17,926 nucleotides of DNA from C00003060 sp964440795 (GCA_964440795.1 CAYTTQ010000052.1:1-17926); one strand, 5' to 3'. Counted from the first letter of the stretch, positions 7,759 through 16,497 are shown. Numbers and translations are program-made. Notes: generated by a model from the sequence alone, not told the origin.

Positions 7759-8877
7759 TCACCGAGACGGCGCTAAAACGTAGTCGTTCAGGTAGTCGAC
7801 GATGGCGTGCGCCACTACTTGATGACCTTTTTCGGAGAAATGGCCCTCGTCATAGGGCAGGAAAAGGTCGGAGAGCCTTTCCCGGGGATAGGCCGACAGG
7901 GCCGGCCGGACGGCAATGGCCTTATCGGTGACCAGGTCGACGGAGCGGATCAGGCGGTGTTTACCATATTCGTTAAAGAGACTGGGAACAAAGAAGGCAA
8001 AAACGGCGTCGTTTTCCCGGCAGATATCGGCCATCTTCTCCAGATTGGCCCGAAAGTCGGACGGATTCACCCGTGTCTGTTCTCCCGTCAGGCTCATCCG
8101 ATAAAAGTTTTTCTGCGCCGCCTCATAATCCTGGGCTTTCATCGACATCGGTTCGGGCTCAGCATCCAAGTCGAAAATCCTGACCACAAGTCGGCGCCAG
8201 CCGGAGTTGCGCAACCACTTTCTCAGCGTATCCATGGCCCAGGGGTGCCACGCCTTATCCTGCTTGACCGGTGCCACGGTCCCGTCGTTGATGCCGAACT
8301 CGGCAATGACGATGTCCGGATCATACCGGGAGAAAAGCTCCCGCATATACAAAAGACCTTGATAGGAGGAATATCCGGGAACCCCCGCATTGACGGCATC
8401 GAAAGCGCGGTGCGGAAACATGCCGTCAAGTGTCTCGGCCACCCGTTCCGGAAAAGCCCGTTGCGCACGGACCCCCCAACCGAAGGTCACGGAACTACCG
8501 ATAAAAAGCAGTCTTTGGATGTGGGGCGGCTTGGGAACGGGAACCGGGTCCCCTCGCACACCCTTTTCGTTGATCTGCCACGTGACGCCCCTATACGCCG
8601 GGGCCGCTTGCCGCTTTCGTTGCTTCCAATCAATGGCAATGTCTTTGGCAAGCTCATGGGTGTAGGCCAGCTTATGGAGACGCCAGGGGGCATCATACCC
8701 CGGCCGTAACCGCCAAAACAGGGCGTCGTCTTCCTGGAGCCCATGTTTGGTCATGTCCGGCGGCGGCCACTCCAAGGGGGGCGACGGGAGGGGACTTAAC
8801 ACCAATCGCAATATCACTTCCGAGAGGACAAAAAAGGCGGTAACCGTGGCGGCGGCAAACAAAAGGGTCTTTTTCAT
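7759..8877 (-). CDS. Membrane-anchored SGNH/GDSL-family hydrolase
   Basis: 372 residues from the ATG at 8877. That start is preferred over a GTG at 8934 because it places KK before a hydrophobic signal-anchor (residues about 4-28); neither start has a strong Shine-Dalgarno. The rest is probably periplasmic. SGNH blocks are visible: FIGSSVTFGWG (block I, catalytic Ser about 129 in a GSS variant of GDS), NAGVPGYSS (block II glycine, about 164), EFGINDG (block III, Asn about 197) and DEGHFSEKGH (block V, Asp 343 and His 346). Family members are esterases, lipases or carbohydrate O-acetyl-esterases/transferases. It is divergent from a glycosyltransferase operon, so removing or transferring acyl groups on a glycan is plausible, but the substrate cannot be read from sequence. 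Confidence 0.88.
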   Translation of the reverse strand: MKKTLLFAAATVTAFFVLSEVILRLVLSPLPSPPLEWPPPDMTKHGLQEDDALFWRLRPGYDAPWRLHKLAYTHELAKDIAIDWKQRKRQAAPAYRGVTWQINEKGVRGDPVPVPKPPHIQRLLFIGSSVTFGWGVRAQRAFPERVAETLDGMFPHRAFDAVNAGVPGYSSYQGLLYMRELFSRYDPDIVIAEFGINDGTVAPVKQDKAWHPWAMDTLRKWLRNSGWRRLVVRIFDLDAEPEPMSMKAQDYEAAQKNFYRMSLTGEQTRVNPSDFRANLEKMADICRENDAVFAFFVPSLFNEYGKHRLIRSVDLVTDKAIAVRPALSAYPRERLSDLFLPYDEGHFSEKGHQVVAHAIVDYLNDYVLAPSR

Positions 8878-8937
8878 AATGGCACGCGTACGGTACCACA
8901 GGCAGGCTGAAATCTGAAGTCCGTTTGATCGCACCTA

Positions 8938-8966
8938 TTGCACCTTACCAAAATCTGTTCTATAAA
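8938..8966 (+). promoter_or_regulatory. Sigma-70 promoter of the glycosyltransferase operon
   Basis: TTGCAC (8938-8943), a 17-bp spacer and TATAAA (8961-8966). The expected transcription start is near 8972-8975, at the A of the ATG at 8975, which predicts a leaderless mRNA. Confidence 0.7.
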
Positions 8967-8974
8967 GCGCGCCA

Positions 8975-9700
8975 ATGAAGCTTTCCGTTATCGTGCCCGT
9001 ATATAACGAAATCGCCACCCTTGAAGACCTTCTGGAGCGGATCAACCGGGTTGCCTTGAACGTGGACCGAGAAATCATCGTCGTGGATGACGGCTCCACC
9101 GACGGCACCCGGGAATTGGTGAAAAGGCTGGCGGCGAACGGGACCGTCACGGCCCGCTTTCATGAAAGGAATATCGGCAAGGGGGGCGCGATCCGAACAG
9201 GAATTGAAGCCGTCACCGGGGATATGGTTATTATTCAAGACGGCGATCTGGAATACGATCCGTCGGATTACGAGAAACTTGTTCAGCCTATCGTAAAGGG
9301 CACCGCGCAGGCGGTATACGGCTCCCGGATCTTGGGAAAGAACCCCAAGTCCTATTTGCGCTTTTATTGGGGCGGTCGTATCTTATCTTTCCTGGCCAAT
9401 TTAATATATGGTATCCGCATTACCGACGAACCGACCTGTTATAAGGTATTTCAGACGGGGCTGCTCAAATCCATGGACCTGGCGTGCACGGGCTTTGAAT
9501 TCTGCCCCGAGGTCACGGCCAAGCTCAGTCGCATGGGCGTCCGGATAATGGAACTGCCTATTTCTTATTCCCCCCGCTCCATAAAGGAAGGCAAGAAGAT
9601 CCGATGGACCGACGGACTTATCGCCATATGGACTTTGTGGAAATACCGTAACTGGACTCCCGGGACGGACGGTTCCGACCGGGCCGCCCATTCGCCATGA
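8975..9700 (+). CDS. GT2 glycosyltransferase, DPM1-like polyprenyl-phosphate sugar synthase
   Basis: 241 residues forming a single GT-A fold with no membrane segment, so cytosolic or peripheral. Expected reaction: transfer of mannose or another hexose from a nucleotide sugar to a polyprenyl phosphate. Evidence: SVIVPVYNE at the start, VDDGSTDGT (Asp 38-39), the metal-binding QDGD (DXD, 89-91), GSR near 116, and a C-terminal EGKKIRWTDG typical of DPM1-like GT2 proteins. The start is fixed by the family motif three residues in. No Shine-Dalgarno precedes it and the promoter -10 ends 8 nt upstream. The stop overlaps the next start (ATGA), implying translational coupling. It probably makes the lipid-linked donor for the two GT-C enzymes downstream. 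Sugar identity is not determined. Confidence 0.9.
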   Translation: MKLSVIVPVYNEIATLEDLLERINRVALNVDREIIVVDDGSTDGTRELVKRLAANGTVTARFHERNIGKGGAIRTGIEAVTGDMVIIQDGDLEYDPSDYEKLVQPIVKGTAQAVYGSRILGKNPKSYLRFYWGGRILSFLANLIYGIRITDEPTCYKVFQTGLLKSMDLACTGFEFCPEVTAKLSRMGVRIMELPISYSPRSIKEGKKIRWTDGLIAIWTLWKYRNWTPGTDGSDRAAHSP

Positions 9701-11640
9701 CTGCCGACGCCTCCAAAGACCCATTGCTTTCGGATCGAAATCTCGCCGTGCTGGTTTTCTTGTCGGCACTGGCTATCCGGGTTGTATATTTTCTGCAAAT
9801 CCAGTCCGCCCCACTTGCCGATTCCTTGGGTGTCGACGCGGCGGCCTACGATCGAATGGCGCGGACACTGGCCGACGGAAACTGGTTAGGCGAATCGGTT
9901 TTCTATCAAGCCCCGTTTTATCCTTATTTTTTAGGCGTCTTCTATGCCTTCTTCGGGCATCACCTTGACGGGGTGCGAATCCTTCAGCTCGTTCTGGGGG
10001 CATTCAACTGTGTGGTCATATTCTGGATCGCCCGTCGGCTCTTCGATCGAAAAGCCGCCCTATGGTGTGCGCTTTTGACCCTTCTGTACGGCATTCTGGT
10101 TTTTTACGAAGGGGTAATCGGAAAAGACAGTTTGAGCATCCTTTTTACCGACCTGACCCTTCTGGGCCTCGTCGCCGCCTTCCAATCACCCCGCTGGTAT
10201 GTGTGGCTTCTTTCCGGGGCGGCATTGGGGCTCTCCATATTGACCCGGGGCAATCTGATTTTGCTTTTGCCCGTGCTGGGACTCTGGATGCTGATCGCCT
10301 TACGTCCCCGTCCGTTTCTACAAATTATCGGTTATGGTATCTGCCTCATTCTGGGCACCGCCGCCGTCATCTCCCCGGTTACCATCAGGAACTATGTAGT
10401 GGGAAACGATTTCGTGCTCACCACCTCTCAAGCCGGCCAAAACTTCTACATCGGCAACAATCCCAATGCCGGAGGCTTCTTTGAAAACCCGGAGGGGGTA
10501 CGCCTGAATCCAAGATACGAGGAAGCCGACTTCAAGGCCCTGGCGCTTCAACAGACGGGACAAACGGAAATGAAGCCCTCGGAGATATCGAGTTTCTGGT
10601 TTCGACAGGGGCTCGAGTTCATCCAGGCGAATCCGGAACGGGCGCTGGCGCTGCTGGCTAAAAAGACCGCCATGTTCTGGAACCATTTTGAAATCCCGGA
10701 CAATTATAACTACTACTTTTTCCGGAAACAGATCGGCATTCTTCCCCTTCTTTTTGTCGGTTTCGGTCTGGTCGCGCCGCTGGGTGTTTTGGGGTTTTTT
10801 CTGGCCCGCCGGAAAGCCTTAACTTGGCTGTTCGTCCTTTTCGTCCTCGGCTATATGGTCTCCATCGTTCCCTTTCATATGGCCTCCCGATACCGTCTGG
10901 CCATCGTCCCGGTACTCATCGTGTTTGCCGGGTACACCGTGAACTGGATCGTGAATAAAGTGGCAAAAGGGGCTTTCAAGCCCCTCCTCCCGGCCCTGTT
11001 CTCTCTTGTTGTGTTGGCCCTGGCCGTTAATTGGCCCGTCATCGACGAAAAGGAAACCTTCAAGACCCCGTATACGGAGATGGGCATCGCCGCCACGGAG
11101 CAGGGCCGATTCGAAGAAGCATATGACTTTTTTCAGCGGGCCTTGGAGATCGATCCGTCGTATCCGCCGGCGCTCTATAATATGGGCAACACCCTGGCCA
11201 AAGAGGGCAGATACGAGGCGGCGATAAAGGCGTATCAAAAGGCGATTCAAAAAGACCCCGATTTGATCATGGCCTATGACAATCTCGGGAAAAGCCACCT
11301 TCGACTCGGGCGGATGGAAGCGGCAATTGACACCTTCGACGCCGTGCTGGCCATACGGCCCGACTTTGTAAACGCCCTGGTGGGAAAAGGTGCCGTCTAT
11401 CACGTAACGGGAAACTTTGAAAAAGCCGTCTCCCTGTATCGCCGGGCGATCGAGATTCAACCCGGTTTCGCCCCGGCTTATTACAACCTGGCCTGCGCCT
11501 ATGCCCGAAGCGGCCGACTGGAAGCCGCCAAATCGGCCGTTCGAAAGGCGATCACCCTGGATGAGGCCTACAAGACAAAGGCGCTAAACGACAGGGATTT
11601 GAAAGCCCTTCGTTCATGGTTGGAGGCGGGCGGCGGATAA
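9697..11640 (+). CDS. GT39/PMT-like integral membrane glycosyltransferase with C-terminal TPR domain
   Basis: 647 residues. Residues about 13-450 are a multi-pass GT-C fold: an acidic first extracytoplasmic loop (GVDAAAYDRMA, 46-55), FYQAPFYPYFLG (69-80), many hydrophobic helices and a SRYRLAIVPVLIVFAGY helix (398-413) typical of family 39. Residues about 457-626 are five consecutive 34-residue TPRs (for example YNMGNTLAKEGRYEAAIKAY). GT-C enzymes take a sugar from a polyprenyl-phosphate carrier and transfer it outside the membrane. The TPR tail probably lies on that side and binds the acceptor or a partner, as in the membrane-plus-TPR layout of eukaryotic TMTC O-mannosyltransferases. It overlaps the upstream GT2 by 4 nt. 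The acceptor is unknown. Confidence 0.88.
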   Translation: MTADASKDPLLSDRNLAVLVFLSALAIRVVYFLQIQSAPLADSLGVDAAAYDRMARTLADGNWLGESVFYQAPFYPYFLGVFYAFFGHHLDGVRILQLVLGAFNCVVIFWIARRLFDRKAALWCALLTLLYGILVFYEGVIGKDSLSILFTDLTLLGLVAAFQSPRWYVWLLSGAALGLSILTRGNLILLLPVLGLWMLIALRPRPFLQIIGYGICLILGTAAVISPVTIRNYVVGNDFVLTTSQAGQNFYIGNNPNAGGFFENPEGVRLNPRYEEADFKALALQQTGQTEMKPSEISSFWFRQGLEFIQANPERALALLAKKTAMFWNHFEIPDNYNYYFFRKQIGILPLLFVGFGLVAPLGVLGFFLARRKALTWLFVLFVLGYMVSIVPFHMASRYRLAIVPVLIVFAGYTVNWIVNKVAKGAFKPLLPALFSLVVLALAVNWPVIDEKETFKTPYTEMGIAATEQGRFEEAYDFFQRALEIDPSYPPALYNMGNTLAKEGRYEAAIKAYQKAIQKDPDLIMAYDNLGKSHLRLGRMEAAIDTFDAVLAIRPDFVNALVGKGAVYHVTGNFEKAVSLYRRAIEIQPGFAPAYYNLACAYARSGRLEAAKSAVRKAITLDEAYKTKALNDRDLKALRSWLEAGGG

Positions 11641-11645
11641 AGCAA

Positions 11646-13346
11646 ATGGAAACCGGTACGCGTAAAATCTACGTCTCCGCCACCGTGACCGGGCTTCTGG
11701 CGCTCATGGCGGTGATGTGTATCTTGAGCCTGCGTACGAAGTCGGCGACGGTAGACGAGTTCGCCCACCTGCCGGCGGGATATTATTACTGGAAAACCGG
11801 GGACTTTTCCTTGTACGGCAAAAACCCCCCGTTGGTGAAACTCATCTGTGCTCTGCCCCTTCTGGCCATGGATGTTTCCATGGACCCGAATCGTTCCTAT
11901 GCAGGAACGGGCGACTGGCGCCCCTGGCTTTTCGGCACGCACTTCATGCGGCAAAACGCCGACATGTATGAGGACATCTTCTTTGCAGGGCGGCTGCCCG
12001 CCGTGTTCCTGGCGGTCATACTCGGATTCTTTGTCTTTCGGTGGACCCGACAATTATACGGAACCTCGGCCGGACTGATCAGTCTCATTCTTTATGTGTT
12101 CAGTCCGAATATCCTTGCCCACGCCCGTCTGGTAACCACGGATTTGGGCTGTACGCTTTTCATGTTTGTGGCCACCTACTATTTTTGGCGCCTGCTGTGG
12201 AAAGGAGATACAAAAGGGACCCTGTGCGGGGGGCTTTCCACCGGACTCGCCCTGTTGACCAAGTTCACCGGCGCCTTGCTTCTTCCCATATACCTGGGAC
12301 TGTGGCTTCTTTCTTTTTATTTTCAAAAGGACCGCCCCGGGGGTGGGTCGGGTAAGAAAAGGCAACTCTTGACCCGCGGCGCATCGGGTCTTTTCCTGAT
12401 ACTTGTCATCGCCGTGGCGGTGATCAACGTCGGGTATGGGTTTAAGGGCACCTTTAAACCCCTGGCCACGATGTCTCTCGAAAGTCGGTTGCTGAAAAGG
12501 CTGGACCGGTCTCCGCTCAACATGATTCCCATTCCGCTTCCCGCTGAATACATCCGGGGATTCGATCGCCAAAAGGTGGATGCAGAAAAAGGGGTGTTTC
12601 TCAATTACCTCAATGGAAAGCTCTATACCGAAGGCCGCTGGTACTATTTCCTGTATGCCTTTGCGGTAAAAACGCCGCTTGCACTTCAGATCGGCCTTTT
12701 GATCGCCTTCTGCTGTTTATTTAAACGAAACCGAGAGAAAGCGGCCGATATGCTTGTGTTGCTCCCTGTCATTATCGTTCTATCCGTCTTTTCTTTCGCC
12801 AATGAGATCAATGTGGGCCTGCGATACATCCTACCCGTGTTTCCCTTTCTCTTTCTCTGGGCGGGCGGTGTCACCCGCCTGGTCACTGCAAATCGCTTTG
12901 CCCGATTGGCAGGAGGGGCGCTTCTGATCGCCTATGTCGCTTCGTCCCTTTCCATCTTTCCCCACTACCTGGCCTTTTTCAATGCCTGGGCGGGCGGCCC
13001 TCAAAAGGGACATCAACACCTCCTCGATTCCAACCTGGACTGGGGACAGGACCTCAAGGGGTTGGCGGGCTATATGGACGCTGAAGGCGTGGACGAAATC
13101 GGTTTGGCCTATTTCGGTCACGTGGATCCGGCCGTCTACGGTATCGATTATCGTGTGGTGGGAAGCAAGCGGGAAACCGGCTATGTGGCTGTGAGCGCCA
13201 ACTATTTATATGGATTGCCGTATCTGATCACGTACACACCCGACCCCGTTCCCATACGGCCCAACACCTTTGGCTGGCTTCACGACTTTGAACCGGTCGA
13301 CACCATCGGACACAGCATTATGGTCTTTTCCATACCGCAGGGATGA
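11646..13346 (+). CDS. Second GT39/PMT-like membrane glycosyltransferase
   Basis: 566 residues. The ATG at 11646, 5 nt after the previous stop, is preferred over an overlapping ATG at 11616 because it gives a short N-terminus followed directly by the first helix. No clear Shine-Dalgarno supports either. Motifs include TVDEFAHLPAGYYYW (Asp 37-Glu 38, the acidic pair of the GT-C first loop), NPPLVKL, ARLVTTDLG (Asp about 166), a GLRYILPVFPFLFLWAGG helix and a C-terminal DSNLDWGQDL region found in phospholipid-carrier-dependent transferases. It has about ten or more hydrophobic helices and no TPR tail. It is third in the GT2-GT-C-TPR operon and probably uses the same lipid-linked donor, adding a different residue or acting on a different acceptor. 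Confidence 0.88.
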   Translation: METGTRKIYVSATVTGLLALMAVMCILSLRTKSATVDEFAHLPAGYYYWKTGDFSLYGKNPPLVKLICALPLLAMDVSMDPNRSYAGTGDWRPWLFGTHFMRQNADMYEDIFFAGRLPAVFLAVILGFFVFRWTRQLYGTSAGLISLILYVFSPNILAHARLVTTDLGCTLFMFVATYYFWRLLWKGDTKGTLCGGLSTGLALLTKFTGALLLPIYLGLWLLSFYFQKDRPGGGSGKKRQLLTRGASGLFLILVIAVAVINVGYGFKGTFKPLATMSLESRLLKRLDRSPLNMIPIPLPAEYIRGFDRQKVDAEKGVFLNYLNGKLYTEGRWYYFLYAFAVKTPLALQIGLLIAFCCLFKRNREKAADMLVLLPVIIVLSVFSFANEINVGLRYILPVFPFLFLWAGGVTRLVTANRFARLAGGALLIAYVASSLSIFPHYLAFFNAWAGGPQKGHQHLLDSNLDWGQDLKGLAGYMDAEGVDEIGLAYFGHVDPAVYGIDYRVVGSKRETGYVAVSANYLYGLPYLITYTPDPVPIRPNTFGWLHDFEPVDTIGHSIMVFSIPQG

Positions 13347-13357
13347 GATTGAAAATA

Positions 13358-13385
13358 GCCCCATAAGGTTTCTTTCCTATGCGGC
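13358..13385 (-). terminator. Candidate terminator between convergent operons
   Basis: On the minus strand, GCC-G-CATAGG pairs with CC(T)TATG-G-GGC across a 7-nt loop and is followed by TATTTTC. It begins 4 nt after the ATPase stop. The stem is imperfect (one bulge and one mismatch). The plus-strand operon ends 11 bp before it, but on that strand it lacks a U-tract. Confidence 0.45.
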
Positions 13386-13389
13386 ATTC

Positions 13390-15504
13390 CTAAGCGGCGT
13401 GGACGACAGGGTCCATCTTCTCGAGTTCTTCAATGGGAACGTGGCACAGAATCCGGTGCCCGCTTTTGGCCTGTCGCCAGGGCGGGTCTTCGATGGTGCA
13501 TATCTTTCCTTCGTCGGGAAGCATCGTTTTGCGTCGGGGGCACCGGGTGTGAAAGCGGCACCCCCGGGGTGGGTTGAGCGCGCTGGGCACATTGCCGCCG
13601 AGCCGGATCTTGGCCTGTTCGGCTTCCGGATCCGGAATGGGAACCGCAGACAGCAGGGCCTCCGTATACGGGTGATAGGGCGGATCATAAATCATCTCCG
13701 CCGGGCCGATTTCAACCACTTGTCCCAGATACATCACGGCGATATCATCGGAAAAATATCGGACCACACTCAAATCGTGGGCGATAAAGATCATCGCCGA
13801 ACCGAAGGTTTGCTGAATCTCCAGAAGCAGGTTGATCACCGCCGCCTGGACCGACACATCCAGTGCGGAAACGGGCTCGTCGCAAATGATCAGGTCCGGC
13901 CGGCTGGCCAGGGCACGGGCGATGCCCACCCGCTGTTTTTCCCCGCCGCTGAGCTGCCGGGGTAATCGCCCGTAATAGGCCGCGCTCAATCGAACGGCGC
14001 GCAAGAGACGGACCACTTCGCCTTTGACCTTGTTCTTGGGAACCGTCTTGAACCGCCGGATCGGCCGGGCAATCTGTTTTCCCACCGTGTAGGACGGATT
14101 GAGCGTAGAATCGGGATTCTGAAAGACCATCTGCATCTCTTTGATGAGCCCCAACTCCCGGTCCGTTACCATGTCGGTGATGTCCACGCCGAGAAACTCC
14201 AGTTCACCACCGGTCATCGGCTCCAAACCGACCAGGCCCTTGACCAGAGAAGACTTGCCGCAACCCGACTCGCCCACCACCCCCAAGGTGCGCCCTTTGG
14301 CCAAACGAAGGCTGACGTCATCGACCGCCCTAACGAACCGCTTTTCCCCCAACCCGAAGAGGCTGACCACCGAATCGGACTCCTTGGGATAGTAGAGTCT
14401 CATGCCTTCCGATTGGAGTAAGGTTTCTGCTTGCCGATCTTCGTCCGTTTTTTCCGCCGGCATGGCGGTCCGGCTCCGTCGCCGACTGGTCCGAGGGCGC
14501 TCATCGATATCTTCGGCGTAGAAACAGCGGGCTGAATGTTCGGCGCTGATTTCCACCATCCGGGGACGTTCCTCGCGGCACCGGTCGGTGGCATAGTCAC
14601 ACCTGGGAGCAAAAACGCAGGCGTTCCGGGGGCGATCCACCGGGGCGGGAACCCGACCGCGAATCGGGAAGAGCAGCGAATCGGCCTTGCTGTCTCCCAG
14701 TTTGGGCACCGCGGCCATCAGTCCCCGGGTATAGGGATGGCAGGGGCGATGAAAGATCTCCGCCACCGGCCCCTTTTCCACCATCTGGCCGGCGTACATG
14801 ACACAGAGTCGATCGCTCACCCGCGCCACAACCCCCAGGTTGTGGGTGATAAAGATATTGGCGGCATGAAACTCGCTTTTCAGCTCTTCGATCAAGTCCA
14901 GCACCGCCGCTTCCACCGTCACATCCAGGGCGGTGGTCGGCTCATCCATGATCAGCAAGGCCGGGTTGTTCAACATCGCCATAGCGATGACCACCCGTTG
15001 CTGTTGCCCGCCCGATATCTGGTGGGTATAGCGTCTCATGACATCTTCGGGGTCGGGCATATTCACCCGGCGGAGCATATCGACGCACCGCTTTCTCGCC
15101 TCGTCGTCCGAGATCGACTGATGGCAGGTCAGAACCTCCATGAGCTGATCCCCCAAACGCACCGAGGGATTCAATGCCTGCATGGGATCCTGAAAGACCA
15201 TGGCCAGCCGGTGTCCCCGGATCGCCTTGAGTTCCGCCTGAGTTCGGCCGGTCAGTTCCTGACCCTGAAACCGGATGTGCCCGTCGGTGATCTTTCCGTT
15301 GGCCCCCAGGAAGTTGACGATCCCGAAGGCGATGGTGCTCTTGCCACAGCCGGACTCCCCGACCAGGCCCACGGTTTCTCCCTGTCTCACCGTGAAGGTG
15401 ACATCTCGTACCGCCTCCACATCCCCTTTACGGGTTTCATAGGCAATGCTCAGATGCTCGACATCCAGTACCGATTCGGCCCTTGTTCCACTTCCAACAT
15501 TCAT
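13390..15504 (-). CDS. Fused double ATPase of a peptide (Opp/Dpp-type) ABC transporter
   Basis: 704 residues from the ATG at 15504 (GGAA 6 nt upstream); a TTG at 15516 is less likely. Numbered from that TTG, the first ATPase has Walker A GESGCGKST (53-61), signature ISGGQQQ (167-173), Walker B LLIMDEP (187-193) and H-loop His 225. The second has GESGCGKSS (415-423), LSGGEKQ (522-528) and LIICDEP (542-548). Each half ends in an oligopeptide-transporter C-terminal region with HPYT and four cysteines: C300, C306, C313 and C331 in the first, and GCRFHTRC, KICTIEDPP and ILCHVP in the second. It powers import on the cytoplasmic face, combining the DppD and DppF roles as in GsiA or YejF. It is last in a minus-strand operon, 45 nt after the DppC-like gene. 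Substrate is not determined. Confidence 0.93.
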   Translation of the reverse strand: MNVGSGTRAESVLDVEHLSIAYETRKGDVEAVRDVTFTVRQGETVGLVGESGCGKSTIAFGIVNFLGANGKITDGHIRFQGQELTGRTQAELKAIRGHRLAMVFQDPMQALNPSVRLGDQLMEVLTCHQSISDDEARKRCVDMLRRVNMPDPEDVMRRYTHQISGGQQQRVVIAMAMLNNPALLIMDEPTTALDVTVEAAVLDLIEELKSEFHAANIFITHNLGVVARVSDRLCVMYAGQMVEKGPVAEIFHRPCHPYTRGLMAAVPKLGDSKADSLLFPIRGRVPAPVDRPRNACVFAPRCDYATDRCREERPRMVEISAEHSARCFYAEDIDERPRTSRRRSRTAMPAEKTDEDRQAETLLQSEGMRLYYPKESDSVVSLFGLGEKRFVRAVDDVSLRLAKGRTLGVVGESGCGKSSLVKGLVGLEPMTGGELEFLGVDITDMVTDRELGLIKEMQMVFQNPDSTLNPSYTVGKQIARPIRRFKTVPKNKVKGEVVRLLRAVRLSAAYYGRLPRQLSGGEKQRVGIARALASRPDLIICDEPVSALDVSVQAAVINLLLEIQQTFGSAMIFIAHDLSVVRYFSDDIAVMYLGQVVEIGPAEMIYDPPYHPYTEALLSAVPIPDPEAEQAKIRLGGNVPSALNPPRGCRFHTRCPRRKTMLPDEGKICTIEDPPWRQAKSGHRILCHVPIEELEKMDPVVHAA

Positions 15505-15549
15505 CGCTAATTCCAATATCCCAGTGATCCGATTATCATGGACCCATCA

Positions 15550-16497
15550 TCATTGATATCGCATCGATTCTTCGCGCAGGCCGTCGGCTAAAAGATTCAG
15601 CCCGACCACCAAGGAAGCGATGGCCACGGACGGCCAAAGGGCCGCCCACGGAGAACCGGCCAGAATAAATTCCCGGCCTTTGGCGACCATACTGCCCCAA
15701 TCCGGCGACGGCGGCGGTACGCCGAGGCCCAAAAATCCGAGTGTTCCCATGGCGAAAATCGCATACCCCACCCGGAGCATGGCGTCGACGATGATCGGCC
15801 CGCGGGCGTTGGGCAGGATTTCCACAAACATGATGTACCAGGGGGGTTCTCCCCGCGTTTCCGCCGCCCGAACATATTCCCGTGTGCGAATGTCCAGCGT
15901 CAAGCTCCGGACCAAGCGGGCGATGCCGGGTGTCCCCACGATGGTCATGGCGATCACCACGTTGACGGCGGACGCACCCAGGGCCGCCATAATAATCAAA
16001 TAGAGCAGAATGATCGGAACGGCCATCATGGCATCGAGCAAGCGCATGGTGATTTCGTCGATCCAGCCGCCGTAATAGCCGCTCACGAGACCCAGAATGA
16101 TACCCACCACCAAGGCCACGATCACCCCCCACAATGCGGTCCCCCCGGGAATCCAGAAATCGTCCGATACGGGCAGGACCACCAGCACAATCCGCGCGCC
16201 GTAGATCAAACGCGACCACAGGTCTCGCCCCAACTCATCGGTTCCCAGGATATGTTCCGCGGAGGGCCCTTCATTGGGCGATTTCCAGTCCTGCTCCAGC
16301 GGCGTGTACGGCGTCAGAAAGGGTGCGAACATGGCCGAAAGCGCCCAGAACAGGACAATAATCAAGCCGACGGTGGCCGTCTTGGATGCCAAAAGGACTG
16401 AAAACCCGTCCCAACACCGCCTAAAGAAACTCCGTCGCTGAATGACGGCTTCCGGGTCTTCCACGATGCTGGTACTCATGTCATCCGCTCTGCTCAT
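15550..16497 (-). CDS. DppC/OppC-like ABC transporter permease
   Basis: 315 residues. A cytoplasmic N-terminus is followed by a first helix (about 40-62), the family signature ILGTDELGRDLWSRLIYGAR (83-102), further helices from about 122, and the ATPase-coupling EAA loop EYVRAAETRGEPPW with GPIIVDA following (207-239). GFLGLGVPPPSPDWG (254-268) is also characteristic. Between GAR and the next helix there is an extra hydrophilic stretch, PVSDDFWIPGGT (109-120), that typical DppC proteins lack. The start at 16497 has AAGGAAG about 12 nt upstream, a long spacing; an in-frame ATG at 16479 is an alternative. It forms the channel with the DppB-like protein encoded 37 nt upstream. Confidence 0.92.
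   Translation of the reverse strand: MSRADDMSTSIVEDPEAVIQRRSFFRRCWDGFSVLLASKTATVGLIIVLFWALSAMFAPFLTPYTPLEQDWKSPNEGPSAEHILGTDELGRDLWSRLIYGARIVLVVLPVSDDFWIPGGTALWGVIVALVVGIILGLVSGYYGGWIDEITMRLLDAMMAVPIILLYLIIMAALGASAVNVVIAMTIVGTPGIARLVRSLTLDIRTREYVRAAETRGEPPWYIMFVEILPNARGPIIVDAMLRVGYAIFAMGTLGFLGLGVPPPSPDWGSMVAKGREFILAGSPWAALWPSVAIASLVVGLNLLADGLREESMRYQ

Noticed and set aside
7383..7931. 182-codon open frame on the plus strand crossing the intergenic region
   Set aside because: No family motif. It runs through the tandem repeat and then antisense into the SGNH gene, and has no good ribosome binding site.
8959..8987. Overlapping divergent promoter for the SGNH gene (TATAGA at 8959-8964 on the minus strand)
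   Set aside because: The hexamer 17 bp upstream, CGGAAA, does not resemble a -35 box. The TATAGA arises from the plus-strand -10 region.
14536..15510. 324-codon open frame on the plus strand
   Set aside because: Antisense to the first ATPase domain, which shows all ABC motifs on the minus strand.
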